This document shows positions 13,361 to 25,395 of a DNA stretch of 64,000 nt, piece after piece. The notes under the pieces were generated by a model. It saw nothing but the letters and a program-made list of their open reading frames with translations, was not told where the DNA came from and did no database searches. Source of the stretch: Nemopilema nomurai. Its lineage: Eukaryota > Cnidaria > Scyphozoa > Rhizostomeae > Rhizostomatidae. The first letter of the stretch is position 1, and each line of letters opens with the position of its first letter. A program made the position numbers and the translations under genes. Where the stretch lies: assembly GCA_003864495.1 (NCBI GenBank), contig ML133383.1:3803560-3867559 (forward strand). The letters are read 5' to 3'.

Positions 13361-13382
13361 TGATAATGATAATGATAATGAT
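13361..13382. repeat. (GATAAT)n microsatellite
   Basis: Three to four copies of GATAAT about 190 bases upstream of the gene B start codon. GATA-type motifs arise here by repetition; no regulatory claim is made. Confidence 0.6.
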
Positions 13383-13571
13383 TCTGCCAACTTCAGTGAC
13401 GTTTCGTATAGTTAATTGGGGAAGACTCACCCGTTCAAGATATCCTCTCAAATTTTAGTAGGAATATTGCGTCTGTAAAGAAAAACTCCCAGTCATGTAA
13501 AAGATTAATTGTGTTTTGATTTAGAAAAAGGCCGACACTTTCATGCTGGTAACTACAGGGATCTCATCCTC

Positions 13572-16500
13572 ATGAAGTTGAAGCTTTGGCTCGGCCTATG
13601 TACGCTTATCGTACTTGCGACGCTGGAGGCATGGACACTAGTCATACGACCGAGACAACCTAAAGGTAACATTCTCTTCCAATCAGTCCGTTGCTTGTCT
13701 GCCTTGGCGGATCATCCGTTTATTAACGAAGGAAGCGACATTATCTTCTATTTCGTTCCGACACGAATCACTTTCAACTTCTGTGTAGTTGAACCTGGCT
13801 GTCTAACTTCAAGGATGACTTATATTTCAATGATTCGGTCTACTTCCTTGAGGCTATTGCAACTCGACTAGACAAAATTTGTCAACATTCAAATTTTATT
13901 ACATCTTTATCTTAGACCTTAAAAGTATGTGTGTATGTGTGTCAATTTGTTCCTATACCTATATAATACGACTTCGCAACGCCAATGAATCAAATGTGTA
14001 GTAAATGTGATTAAAATTTCTATGACTCGTTTCAACCTCGCGTTTTACCACGACTGCATCATTTCAGCCCTGGTGGTATCTCCAGCTCTTCGCAAATGGA
14101 GGCAGCAACAGGCATTGAAGAGGCACATGATGCATGCGAGGCCGATTTCATCGCCCAACCGCGCCGGCGTCGCAGTGACGCGAGCAAACATTGCCAATCA
14201 AAAACAACTGCAAGGCAAAAAGCAAATGCAAAGTCAGAACGCGATTAACAAGGGACTTAATAAGGCTGGCTTGAGGGCTGCAGTTAAAGCAGCGAATACG
14301 AACAAGAGGCAGCGGCCTTTGAGGGCTGGCGGCTACCAGGCGAGGCGACCTGCGAGCGGAAAGCCGCAAGCCAGGAATAAACTTAGCAAACCTGTTGGCA
14401 ACGGACTTTTTTTAGCCGACGAGAGATCGAAGCAGGGAAGAGCTAGGGATAACATATACCCAACGGATGCATATCAGCAGGTCGAGAAATATGTGGACAA
14501 TGTGTTACGGGACGCTGTTCGAATCCCTGGATTAAACTACTATTCGAACCAGTATGAGCCGGACAGATCTATTCAACAAATTGGAAAGGGCAGAGCTGCA
14601 GTAGCCCCAGCACCTCCTCCGCCCCAGCCATACCCTCCGCAATACCCTGCTCCCCAACCAGCAGCTCCACCCCCACCTCCACCATCTCCACCCCCTCCTC
14701 CACCACCGCCACCTCCCCCTCCCCCTCCCCTCCACCACCTCCCACCCCCTCCACCTCCACCTCCACCTCCACCTCCTCACGGCCCACCACCCCCTCCACC
14801 TCCTCCACCACCCCCTCCACCAGCACCTGCTCCTCCGCCAGCGCCAGCTCGCCCTGCTGCCGCGGCTGCACCAACCCCTGTATCGTGGCAAGAAAATAAC
14901 GATGCGGCTTTTCAAGAGCCGTTGGCAAAAATGTTTGAAGCTCCAGGACCAAACGATAGACAAGAGAAATATTACTCGTACACCACAGAATTAGTGTCAG
15001 ACGGCAAGGGTGGGTACAAAGAGATCATGCCAAACGGACACCATATGGCTCCTGAGGTGTCCGAGCCAGCACCGGCCGCAAGCGTCACTCACAAGGAAAC
15101 GAAAAATGTGCACAACAGAGCAATGATAAATGACTGCACGATGGCAGTTGGGAATCGTTCGGACGACCAGGTGCAGCCATCGAAACGGGTTTACTCACTG
15201 GGCGGACACGGTACGTACACCATTTGTGGTTCTATGAGCAACTAGGCCCAATGTCTATCACAAGATCAATTTCGACATTTATTACCGATCGTAAAACTTA
15301 TTCCTTGCTTGCAAAAAGCAGTTGAATGCCTCGCTATTTCAGTATGTGCCTTTCCCATACTCTTGTACACCAGTTTATATGAAAATACTGGTCTTTCGAT
15401 GCTCACTCTGCTTAGAATTGTTTTACTTCAATGAAAGCAATGGAAATAAACAGCTTGTGGTGGCAATCAACTGAGCACCCCAGTTCAAGTCAATGTGCAG
15501 CTACTCTAGGTTGATGATAATCATTAACTCATCAAAATCGGTGATTTGCATTTTATCCACATCCCTTTGCAGTGTTTGCTGACATTGGATGCTTCAGCGA
15601 TTGTTGGAAGCGAGCTATTCCAACCCTGGAGGGCAACCATGACCTTTTGATGGAAGATGACTACAAGAAGCGCGGCGATGCATTGCAGAAGTGTGCGGAG
15701 GCCGCGCTGGATCGAGGCTTCAAGTATTTTGCTCTCCAAAATGGAGGCCAGTGTTTTGCTGGCTTCAATGGAAACAGAAGATACAACATTTACGGTCATT
15801 CGGACCGATGCAGAGGTCTGTTGTCTGGCTTTAAGCTATGTCCGCTGCAATGCTGTTGTTGCTGTTGCTATCTTCATGCCAAGTAAAAATGAGTTAACAA
15901 GTGCTTTGTGGTATAAAACTTTCACAATGGCTAGAAAAAGCGGAGCTAGTTTTCGCATACTTAAAGTACTTTTCGTCCGACACTCCTCAGTTTATGCAAA
16001 CATCGGAAGATAACCAAAAGCTGACTATATTTCAATGGAAAATCCCATTCTTTGTAGACAGAAAGAGTTCGTCTTTTCCCCTAGGCTCTTCTAAAGTTAG
16101 GTGTTAAGTAACGCTCTGATTATCACCCTCTAATGTTTTTGATCCGCATCTGGCTATTTATTCGGTCAGTTTTTGGTTACCTTTTGGTTATATTGGCCTA
16201 TCAAGAAAAATAAATTGTAAAAATGGTCAATGATAAGAGATTCGATGCTTTCGCACCAATGAGATCGTTCGACCTTGAATCGATTCATTTGGCGTCATTC
16301 ACAAACCCATCTACTTTCTTTTAAATTTATATTTCCAATCCAAAAATATTCTTATCAACTTGAAAAACTTCTTTCTTACAGTTGATGGTCTTGGAGGTCC
16401 CTATGCAAATGAAGTATACATGTAAGTTGTGCATTGGTTTTGATCATTGAGAAAGTGCTTTGATTGCTGAAATGGTCTGCAGATGAATTTTAATAATGAC

Positions 16501-19500
16501 TTCCATAAGAAGCGTATTGCCCGGTTCACGTGACCGCTTTTCAAAGAGTGTTACACCAGCGACTTGATTAAGTTGAGAATTGTGGAAACAAAGACTAGTA
16601 GAACTGACAATTGAAGAAAATGAAGTCATGTGACATTCAACATACCCAAAATGATGTTAAAGTTCATTGCCAACATCATGCAGCTTTAAGAGCGATTTAT
16701 GACCGAAGGCAACCATACGAAAATGCCGAGACTTGAATGCTGTCTAGTTGCTTTCAGTTGATTGAATAGACGAAGCCTAATAACAACTTTCATCTTGCTT
16801 ACTAAGTTACAAAAAAACCTTACTGTCCAAAACAGTGCAACTTAATTGGAGCAATTTGCAATCACAACACTTATTTAGTCTGACTTTGTTTAATTAGGTT
16901 CGAGGAAAGTCCTACTCCGAAACGAGTTCCATCAGCCTACACAAAACCGACCCAGCTTCAAAAACATCTTTCTGGGAAATGTCGACACAGTGACTGCGAT
17001 ACCCTGGATGGTTACGATGCATCGCTGATCAAGGAGGAGAAGGTATTGTTAAGTCAACAACCGTTGTTGTATAATATGCAGGTTGCCGTCTTGACATCAA
17101 AATGATTTCGTCTTAGCTGTGTGGCAATTGCAGTTTCTTTACCATTTGTTTTTAATTTTGCACTGATAAGGAAAAATTTACTCAAAAATGGGAAGAGGCA
17201 TTGCCGGGAAAAAATAACGAAGTATAAAGCACAATTCTATTAATTGGCCTCCTAAAAAACCAACTTTACTTTAAATGGACTTTCTAAAATTTTAATTAAT
17301 GTTTCGCTTTGGAAAACAAGTGATACAAGGCAATTATCTCTCAAACTGACATAAAAGACGTCAAAAATAATTCATCAATTCGTTTGAAATGTCTTTCTAT
17401 CCTTTAAAAAAACTAATAACTAGAAAGATGATGTTGAAAGACGTTAAACCATATGCCAAACTGGATTCATGGATTCATAAATGGAGGAATCGAGAAAAGT
17501 CTGTCTGCTACTTCCTTCTTCTTCTTCTTCTTCTTCTTCCGCTTCTTCTTCTTCTTCTTCCGCTTCTTCTTCAGTAAATTCAAAAAGTTAATACTAAACA
17601 GGAGTGTTTCTTTTAATCGTAAGCCAATTTTAAGATTATGAAGATTTTTACTGGCTGGAGATAACTTGCATGAGCCATGTCATCAACAGGAGTTGAGTGA
17701 TGAGGAAGATGAGGTTGAGGGAAGTGATGAGCCGCCTCCACAGCACAACAGCAAGCTGAAAGACATCGGAGCCGCAATCCAGAAGCTATTGAAAACACAC
17801 GATAGCGATGAAGCTATGGCGAAGGAGGAAATTCACCAGGAGGAAAAGCCCAAGAAAGTAGTGCAGAAGGAGAAACCAAGTCCAAAACTGAAGCCAAAGA
17901 ATACAACCCTGGAAGAAATAACAAAGGTGTTGGTTAAGGCTGCACAAGCAAAGCAGAAAGAAAAGAACTTGACATTGGATGCAGAGAGTGGCGATAAGGA
18001 AGACAAGTCCTTCATGAAAGATGCGGGAGGCGAAGGTGGGTCGGGAGATAGTATTTTGAAGTCCACTGAAAAGGGAGATAAGATCATGGAGCACTTGGGA
18101 ATGAAACCGAAGAAGAAGAAGGTGTTGCCCTTGGCGTCTGCAGTGGCGAAGGGCGAAAAGCCGCCATGCATCTGTCCGGACAAAGGTATTCACTTGTTTT
18201 TCATTTCATTTTGCTATAAACAAACTTCAATTTGAATTGTTCAGTGATAAAATGGTCACCTTTTGTCAATGTTCGTGCCAAAGAAAGCAACGAGCTTCAA
18301 GATTTGATTGGTACCGTGACCTTTAGTCTTTTACAACCAAAGACCATTTAAGATTCTATTTTCAAGTTATATAAAATGTGTGTCTTTAGCAATAAAGTTT
18401 TGTCGAGTGCTCTTAGCAAAGAGAAGGAGAATTCGATGCGTGTTAACATGGCCTCCCCTGTTGCTTTAAAGACCAAGCCAAGTCATTTGGCTGGCCTTGT
18501 GAACTAGCATGCATGACGATGCAATTTTGCGGTGTCTTTTTCTGCAGTCCATTACCCTTTACATTCATGTTTACAACCTTGCGAGTTTCATTGTTACCTT
18601 CATGACAAGCTTGTTTTTGTCCTAGTTTGCAGTTCTAAGCTCGACCTCGCATTCGCAATCGATGCTTCAGCAGGCGCGGAGCCAGGAGGCAAAGAAAAGA
18701 TGGCAGAAGTGACAGAATTCGCTAGGAGAGTTGCGTCAGCATTCAAAGTTTCTCCTGCCGACTCTCACCTAGGTTTGATTACGTTTTCAACTGACGCTCA
18801 AGTTATGCTTAACTTTAGAAGATTTAGCGACCCAGAATCCTTTGCAGAAGCCAAGGATGCAATACGTGTGAAGCCTCACAGCGGCAAATTCACCGGGCAG
18901 GCGCTGAAGCTTGCCAAGGAAGGATTGTTTGGAGCGGTACACCGACCCGATGCGCTAGACGTGCTTGTGTTGATGACAGATGGACCTTCTTCGGACAATG
19001 TTATGGCTCCAGCACGGGCGCTTCGGGACATGGGGGTGAAGCTGATCACAGTCGGCATTGGTGACCACATCAACAAGCGACAGTTGGCCAACATCGCATC
19101 CGACCCGGATGACGATAATATGTTCGTGACTGAGTTCGACAACTTGCAGCCGCTGATCCCAAAAGTCCAGAAATCAGCTTGCATCGGTGAGTCGTCTTGG
19201 TCTTCTGCTATTGACAAAGATCTAGCTGCGTTCGATTTATCTACTCACATTAAAAATTGATTCCAAGACACCTTTACTTAGCTTTTAAATGAGTAAAAAT
19301 CTTGCCAGAAATGTTGCCAGTAATGTTTTGCTACTGAACGGATGATGAAAAGACGAACGTGGAGAATATGTTGTTTGTGTAATCGCAATATGGAATATGT
19401 AAGTTCGACTTTCTGTTCCTAGGTGGAATCCTAAAAGAGCCGACAACCCCATGTAGATGTGAAGAGAAGCCAGCAGCCGCTGACCCTGAGATCGAAGCAG

Positions 19501-22500
19501 AAACCGCCGCATTCCTGTCCCTGCTGTCAATGAGCGATTTGGAAACCAACAGCGACAATGCCAAGGCAGAAAGGCATGACGACATCCCAACAGCCTCTCC
19601 TGTAGACAACTACAAGCTAATGTTGAAGCGAGGCGGGATCCTAGCACCAATAGTTCGGAGCACAACAGCAACACCTTCAGAGAGCGGCGGGCTCTCTTCA
19701 AGAGCATTGCCCTTTAACAACCCTCATCCGCTGGACTTTGATGGGGAGTCCCAGGGGCATTCTGGGTACATGAACAATGCATTAAGCAGCGATGAGCCCG
19801 GCAGAGGGAACAGAAACCAACATGCATATGAGAATTACAGAAACGGAAGAGAGGCTCAGGAACGAGATCACAGTGATAAGGGAGCGTATTCAACACCCAA
19901 AGTGACGTCGAGCCTCGATTCCACACAAACAGACGAGCCCGAGTATACGTCACCAGAGCAGACACAAAGCCATAAACCAACAAATGGGTTTAACAGCAAT
20001 AGTGAAGGTAATGAGAACAATGCAGAGAAGTCTGAAGAGAAGCAGCAGCCGAGGAAAGAGAACTATAACACAGACTCAAAGTACGATGATAGGAACTACA
20101 GAAACGATGAAAGGCAGCACTTTAGCGGGGAAGGGAAGCAAAAAGATGGGAACAGAAACCAGAACGAGGAGAGTCACCAAGAATCTGAGCAAAACAGCTT
20201 CCATGTTGATAATGACAGGCAGCAGCCATTGCAGCACAAAACCCCCCAGACTATAGGCCGATTTGAGAACTTAGGAGAGAATCAAGAGCCGAGTCATAAG
20301 GTAGCATCCAGCAAGCAAGCCGAGGCAAGTGAATCAAAGGACCAGCCATCTGGAAACAAAAACACAAACAACGAGGGAAACAGCCAGGAGCGAAAACCAG
20401 ATTTGAGTAATGAGAACTTGAATACGGAGGGAAAGCAGGGAAGCCGTTTCAACGAGAACAGCGAACAGCAAGACACGAAGGCTGACAAGGGATTTTATGC
20501 CAGTCAGGAGCACACAGGAAATACAGAGAGCAATAGAAATCCCCAAGAGAACAACGAAGTCTCAAAGGAGGGTCAAGCGAATCATTATGGGGCTGAGAAC
20601 AAAGAAACTGGCGAAAGAAGTTCCAGGTACAAGGACGATGAAAACAATGCGAAAGCACAAAGCAATCAGCCCACTACTGGGTCGACGGAAAGACAACAGC
20701 AACAACCCAGTGTGAATGGAGAATCGAGCAGAGAGGAAAAGCAAGAGACCAACAGTGGGCATGGAAACAGTGACAACGCACAAAATTACCAGCCTACAGT
20801 GAGCTTTACTCATAATCAGCCAAAACAGTTCAATCTGAATGAGAATCCGATCAAAGAGGAAAAACAAGGAGATTACAAGGTTGAGGAGAATAGCAACAAA
20901 GCACAAAACTTCCAACCTACAACTGGCTCGACAGAGATACAACCACAACAACCCAGCGCGAAGGAGTACCAAAAGGACGAAAGGAATGAGGAGAAAACGC
21001 CGGACCAGAATCAGCAGAATGAAAATGCCAGCAAGTTTGCATCAGGTGCAGCTGCTTCGAATGAAAGCACCCAGCAGGGGCCTAATAATGAATCAAACGG
21101 AAGCACTGCTGTTTCGCAGGGAACCTACACAGCAGATGATAAAGTATCAGACCCAAAGTTGAAGGCAGAGATGTATAATCAGTATGTTTACAAGCAGGAA
21201 ACGCAAAACACAACACAGGGCAACAATGCGACAAGCGAAGAATCAACTAGCGAAAACAGAGATGAGATGCAAAGGTATGAGGGCACGCTATACAAGGACA
21301 CCAAGGAGAGGGTCAAGGACAAAGACGGTAACATAATTGAGAAGCAGAAGTATAGAGGAACCTTGTTCTTGTATGACAAGGATAAGACAGGAGAAAAGAA
21401 TGCAAACGAAGGGAAGCAAGAAGCAAAAGAAGGAGAGAGGACGGAACAGCAAGGAGGCAAAGAGAAGCAGGGAGAAGGAAATGCACTCCAGCAACCAACA
21501 GCAGTGACGAGTGCAGCAAGTGAAAACACAGCAGCAAGTCAGCCAGCAGTGGCAAGGCAAGACAAAAAGCCTCAAGCGAATGAGGGGAGGTTTAATGGGG
21601 AAGAGAACACACAGCGCCCCCAGGAAAGAAATCAGGGTGACCCGACTGAGGGTATGAGCAGGAGCACTCAGGAAAACGAAAGTGCAGCGAACAAGAATGA
21701 ACGAAACTCAAACAGCAACAACGACAAAAATGACGAGCGCGTGAAAAGTGAAGAAAGCAGGAGGGAAGATCAGTCTGCAAAACAATTCAAGAATGCCTCT
21801 GGGAATGAGGAACATAGGAATACCGCAAAAGAAGAAAGACAGGAAGATCAGGCTTCAAAACAATTCAAGAATGGCTCTGGAAATGAGGATGATAGGAATA
21901 CCGCAAAAGAAGAAAGACAGGAAGATCAGGCTTCAAAACAATTCAAGAATGCCTCTGGGAATGAGGAACATAGGAATACCGCAAAAGAAGAAAGACAGGA
22001 AGATCAGAAAGGAGCAAGGGTCAGTGATAACAAAGAAAAACAGAATTATAATGAAGAAAATCAGAGTAAAGAAGTGGAGGAAAAAGAAAGAGGGAAGCAA
22101 AATGAGAATAATTTCAAGGAAGGTGACGGAAACAGACAGGAGAAGAATGAAAAAAGTGAAAACATGAAAAGTGTTTCGTCGCAAGAAGAGCAAGATGCTT
22201 CTTCCTTCCGCCATGGAAGCGGTCATGGAGGGCACGGTGAACACGGAGGACACGGTGAACACGGTGAGCACGGTGAGCACGGTGAACACGGAGGACACGG
22301 TGAACACGGTGAACACGGAGGACACGGTGAACGCGGACATGGTTCCGGCCACTCATTTGCAGAACCGGAAAATGAGCGTCCATCGAAGTCAAACGAGGAT
22401 TCTCGAAAGGAAGACGATCAACGCAAATCTGCGTATGAAAGTAAAGAGCAAAAAGAGAATCACTTTGATGCAGGGGAAACGCAGAAAGTGAATGGAAACA

Positions 22501-24557
22501 AGGAGAATGAGAAGGAAGGGGTGAAGAACGAACGGGATGGCGAAAAGGATACTGCTGCAGAGAATGAGAAGAAAGTGAAGAACGAAGAGAATGATAGGAA
22601 CAGGCAGAATAAGGGGAAAGAAGCATTCAACAGCAAAGGGGCAAGTGATGAAGAAAGAAAAGAAAGCAAAGATGAGGGGAAAAATGACGACAATAGCCGG
22701 TTCGGAAATGAGCAGAAGGCAGTGAGTGATGCTAAACATGTGGCGTCAGAAGACAGCAAACAGAGCCCCGATAAGGAGAATAACAAATATGTAGAGGAAA
22801 GAAAAGCTGAGAAGAACTATGGGGAGCAGGAGAGGGAGAGATACAATGGGGGCGATAAAGGTAGTGACAAAGGGGGAGACAACAATAACCAGAGACTGAA
22901 CGACAAAGAAGGCAGAGAAGAAGACAATAGAAAGGGGCAAAATAAAGAAGCATCTTCATTTAAAGAGGAGAAGAAAGAGGAGAAGAAAGAGGAGAAGAAA
23001 GAGGGGGATAATAGACAGTCCAATAATGAAAAGGATGATGGGAGAAAAAACGAGGGTAAGAGCGAAAAACAGAAGACGTTGGAGAAATTGGAAGCGAAAA
23101 TGGGCGAACAGAAGGAATCGTTTGAAAATGAAAACGTAGGGCAAGTATCGATTGCTGACATGCAAAAGAACGGTTATGAGACGCTGAATGACATTGTGAA
23201 GTATCCGAGGAAGAACCTGCATGGCTCCAACACTGGGCGTACTGGTGAAAATGCGCCGTCGGACAGTGGATTCGCACAGGGGTTCAAGGATGGCAAAAGT
23301 GTCGCACCTGTCAGCGGCAATGTAAACAATGAGCCGGCATCATACAATCGACCGGGAAGTGAACTGACCTCGGGCATGAATGATGGACCGGCACAAAATA
23401 GCCGGAATGGAGTGAGAAAAGAGAACATCCAAGAAAATTACAACGCCAAGCCTTCTGTAGACAATGACGATGGATACATTGAGATGAGTGTTGTGAAAAA
23501 GTTTGACAGCGAGAGTAAAGACCCGATGAATGAACTTGGGACCATCAGGAAAAGCAAGAAAGTCGAGGGCGATGACAGCAGTGGGGAGAAATCGGAGAAG
23601 TTTCGACCAGCTGAGAAGAGCCGAAAGGAGACTTCTGAGAAACACAACGAGGGAAAGGGGGCCAGGTTGGGGCCTAAGGGTCCTTCGGCATGGCACAAAC
23701 CACCCAAGCCTCAAGTCAACACCCATCATGAAGGAGTTTCACGTGATGAGGAATACAAGCAAGCGAGAGAAAGCAAGGGAGCAAAGGGACCATCGTCAAT
23801 GCAGTCGAAAGAAGCGCTGAACAAGGGGGTGGGGGTGGAATCCAAGCCCCCTGCGGGTAACAATAACAACAAGCCAGTTCAAGTCATACAGTCACCTAGC
23901 AACGGCACACAGCAACAACCGCAACAGCAACAACCGCAACAGCAACAACAACAGCAAAAGATGAGTCCTGAGCAGGAAATGCTTATGAGAGAATCGGAAA
24001 AAGCAGGTTAGACTAAGTTGTGATCGACTTTTTGGGTGTTGCTAAATTGTGATCGATGCTTCGTATGATTATTGTCTAAAAGAGAAATTGTTAGCAGCTA
24101 GTCTTTTAAAGAGAGAGAGGGAGGAGGTAACGGGCTTGGCGCAAGAAACTCTTATCAAAGTAAATGAAAATTCATCAAATTAATATTCAAAGTAACTAAG
24201 ACCTAGTGCCACCTGATGTTATCTGTATAAAAAGCAAATGTGGTTACTTTAGGCCAAGAATTTGAACAAGAGATGAATGCTAATAACATGGATAATGAAA
24301 TGCCGGACATAAATTCGGACATGGGAACTGGAATGGACGGAACAAGCATGGATGGAACTGGGATGGATGGACCTGGGATGGATAGCACGGGAATGAGGCG
24401 CCAAGTGGCGACAAAGCGAGCAGATGGTCCACACGCATACCCCACGGCACCCGTGAGGGATTTGATTGAGACAAAAGGCGGCGTGGAGAACCAAGATGAC
24501 AAGCAGATGGTACAAACGAGGACAAAAATACAAAAAGGTAACCCACCTTTGATCTAA
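13572..24557 (+). CDS. gene B: secreted mosaic protein, SP - polyPro - WSC-like - VWA - giant disordered tail
   Basis: Nine coding exons: 13572-13665, 14068-15210, 15573-15815, 16382-16421, 16898-17042, 17690-18185, 18626-19186, 19423-24006 and 24253-24557. All junctions keep phase and the total is 7,611 nt, an exact multiple of three, giving 2,536 residues. Residues 1 to about 22 form a signal peptide ([20 protein letters not shown]). A basic region follows, then a polyproline block (about 211-302), a WSC-like Cys domain (about 413-510; [28 protein letters not shown]), a short C-x-C pair region, an acidic/Lys linker (555-720), a VWA domain (about 721-907) and a very hydrophilic E/K/N/Q/G-rich tail (908-2435) with repeats and a poly-Gln stretch. 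It is probably an extracellular matrix, adhesive or mineral-associated protein (inference). The final exon reads 20 bases past a possible donor at 24537 and stops there. The long clean frame argues that the gene is functional. Confidence 0.85.
14608..14880 (+). repeat. polyproline tract of gene B
   Basis: CCN-rich run encoding proline stretches broken by Ala, His, Gly and Leu ([17 protein letters not shown]). It probably forms an extended polyproline-II rod between the basic N-terminal region and the WSC-like domain. Reverse-strand Arg/Trp and Glu/Val ORFs here are shadows. Confidence 0.85.
15573..16421 (+). other. WSC-like cysteine domain of gene B
   Basis: Exons 15573-15815 and 16382-16421 encode a domain of about 95 residues: GCFSDC at the start, KCAEAA in a helix, [10 protein letters not shown], then YGHSDRC and [10 protein letters not shown] recall this pattern from secreted proteins of early-branching animals and from the wider WSC/lectin-like group, but cannot name a single family with certainty. 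The likely role is carbohydrate or matrix binding. Confidence 0.6.
17513..17574 (+). repeat. (CTT)n pyrimidine microsatellite in gene B intron 5
   Basis: CTT runs with CCG interruptions on the coding strand, about 115 bases upstream of the exon 6 acceptor at 17689. Leu- and Phe-rich ORFs across it are artefacts of the repeat. Confidence 0.8.
18626..19186 (+). other. von Willebrand factor A domain of gene B, incomplete MIDAS
   Basis: A single exon encodes the whole VWA fold: [12 protein letters not shown] (beta-1), the [12 protein letters not shown] strand, [22 protein letters not shown] and [17 protein letters not shown] positions by count are Asp733 and Ser735, with residue 737 Gly where DxSxS requires Ser; Thr810 and Asp839 are kept. 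Metal-dependent ligand binding may therefore be weakened or altered. Confidence 0.9.
21765..22007 (+). repeat. 78-base tandem repeat, three copies, in gene B tail
   Basis: Copies start at 21765, 21843 and 21921, with a partial fourth at 21999. The unit encodes 26 residues beginning EDQ(S/A)(A/S)KQFKN and ending KEERQ. Copies 1 and 3 share ASGNEEHRN while copy 2 has GSGNEDDRN. The near-identity suggests recent duplication. Confidence 0.9.
22222..22340 (+). repeat. Gly-His-Gly-Glu tandem array in gene B tail
   Basis: Nine-base units GGTGAACAC / GGAGGACAC encode repeating GEH and GGH triplets, about 13 in a row (residues about 1841-1882). The regular histidines suggest metal or pH-responsive binding; this is an inference. 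Confidence 0.85.
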
Positions 24558-25395
24558 GTCCTAGGCCCGGGGCGACTACAACCTTTCATTTTATCCAATA
24601 TATTAATACAACATTCTTTTTAAAAAAGTAGCTGCTTCATTGACTCCTAGTCCACTGCGAATCAAATTAGTCCAGTTCAGATGCTTTGGCCTTTTGAAAT
24701 GCGATCTACTATTCACTGTTTAGAAGTGCTTTATACTTCTTTTAATTATTTGTAGATCTTTCGTTGAAAAACCCTAAAAGAATTTTTGCAGTTTTATAAA
24801 CAAATAATGCTGAATGATTCCCGCAGAAGTAAGCTTTTTAACGGAAAATTGAGGTTTAAGCTTTGATGCCTTTGACTTGGCTATATAAAAAACCTCCTGG
24901 TGATCTGCTCCACTTGAAAACCACCCCAGTAAAATCAGCTCCAATCGTCTTCTTGCCAAACGCATTTAAATTAGTAAAACAATAATGAATCGAAATAGTA
25001 AAGAACAAAGAATAAGTTTCAGGTCTTTTCTGGGCTTTGGGTCTCAGTTTGCCGCGATATTTGCTTTCAAGCGATGCAAATGATGCAAGCGAACTGTTTG
25101 CAGCGATGCGAACCAATCATTAGATAGCGATGTAGAACTGTGACGATTGCTATGACAAACGGAAGAATGCATCCGAAGCGAAACAAGATCAATGTAGCAT
25201 TGAGCATGGCACCTGTTTTTGACAGGTGGCATCCGAGATCACGCCCCGCCAAATCACTCTTATCAGCCAGCGCTAACTGCCATTGTAGCTTTGTAGCAAT
25301 GCTTGGTAGACTGCCTCGACCTTCATACACTCTTTCTCATTCGATATTGAATCCAAATGCACTGTACTTCAGAGCCATTTTGCCTTTTTAAACAA
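24558..25395. other. gap between genes B and C
   Basis: No gene is supported. It should hold the gene B 3' UTR and the gene C promoter and 5' UTR. Confidence 0.5.
24882..24890 (+). promoter_or_regulatory. possible TATA box for gene C
   Basis: TATATAAAA lies about 510 bases upstream of the gene C ATG. It matches the TATA consensus, but the distance would require a long 5' UTR or an upstream non-coding exon, so this is only a candidate. Confidence 0.2.

Larger units (their letters stand above)
9554..13571. other. intergenic region between genes A and B
   Basis: No supported gene. The sequence is AT-rich and short ORFs here show no codon pattern, domain or splice context. It contains a degenerate tandem repeat near 11.85-11.93 kb and a short GATAAT microsatellite near 13.36 kb. 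Gene A's 3' UTR and gene B's promoter must lie here; I could not place either precisely. Confidence 0.6.

Noticed and set aside
17389..17641. Leu-rich and Phe-rich plus-strand ORFs
   Set aside because: Created by the CTT microsatellite in an intron of gene B.
20294..23277. Many Phe/Leu/Ser-rich minus-strand ORFs with membrane-like look
   Set aside because: Antisense of the hydrophilic gene B exon; K and E codons read as F and L on the other strand.
24538..25395. Extension of gene B through a donor at 24537 into the exon at 25396
   Set aside because: The later exon starts with its own signal peptide, and gene B reaches a stop at 24557 in frame.
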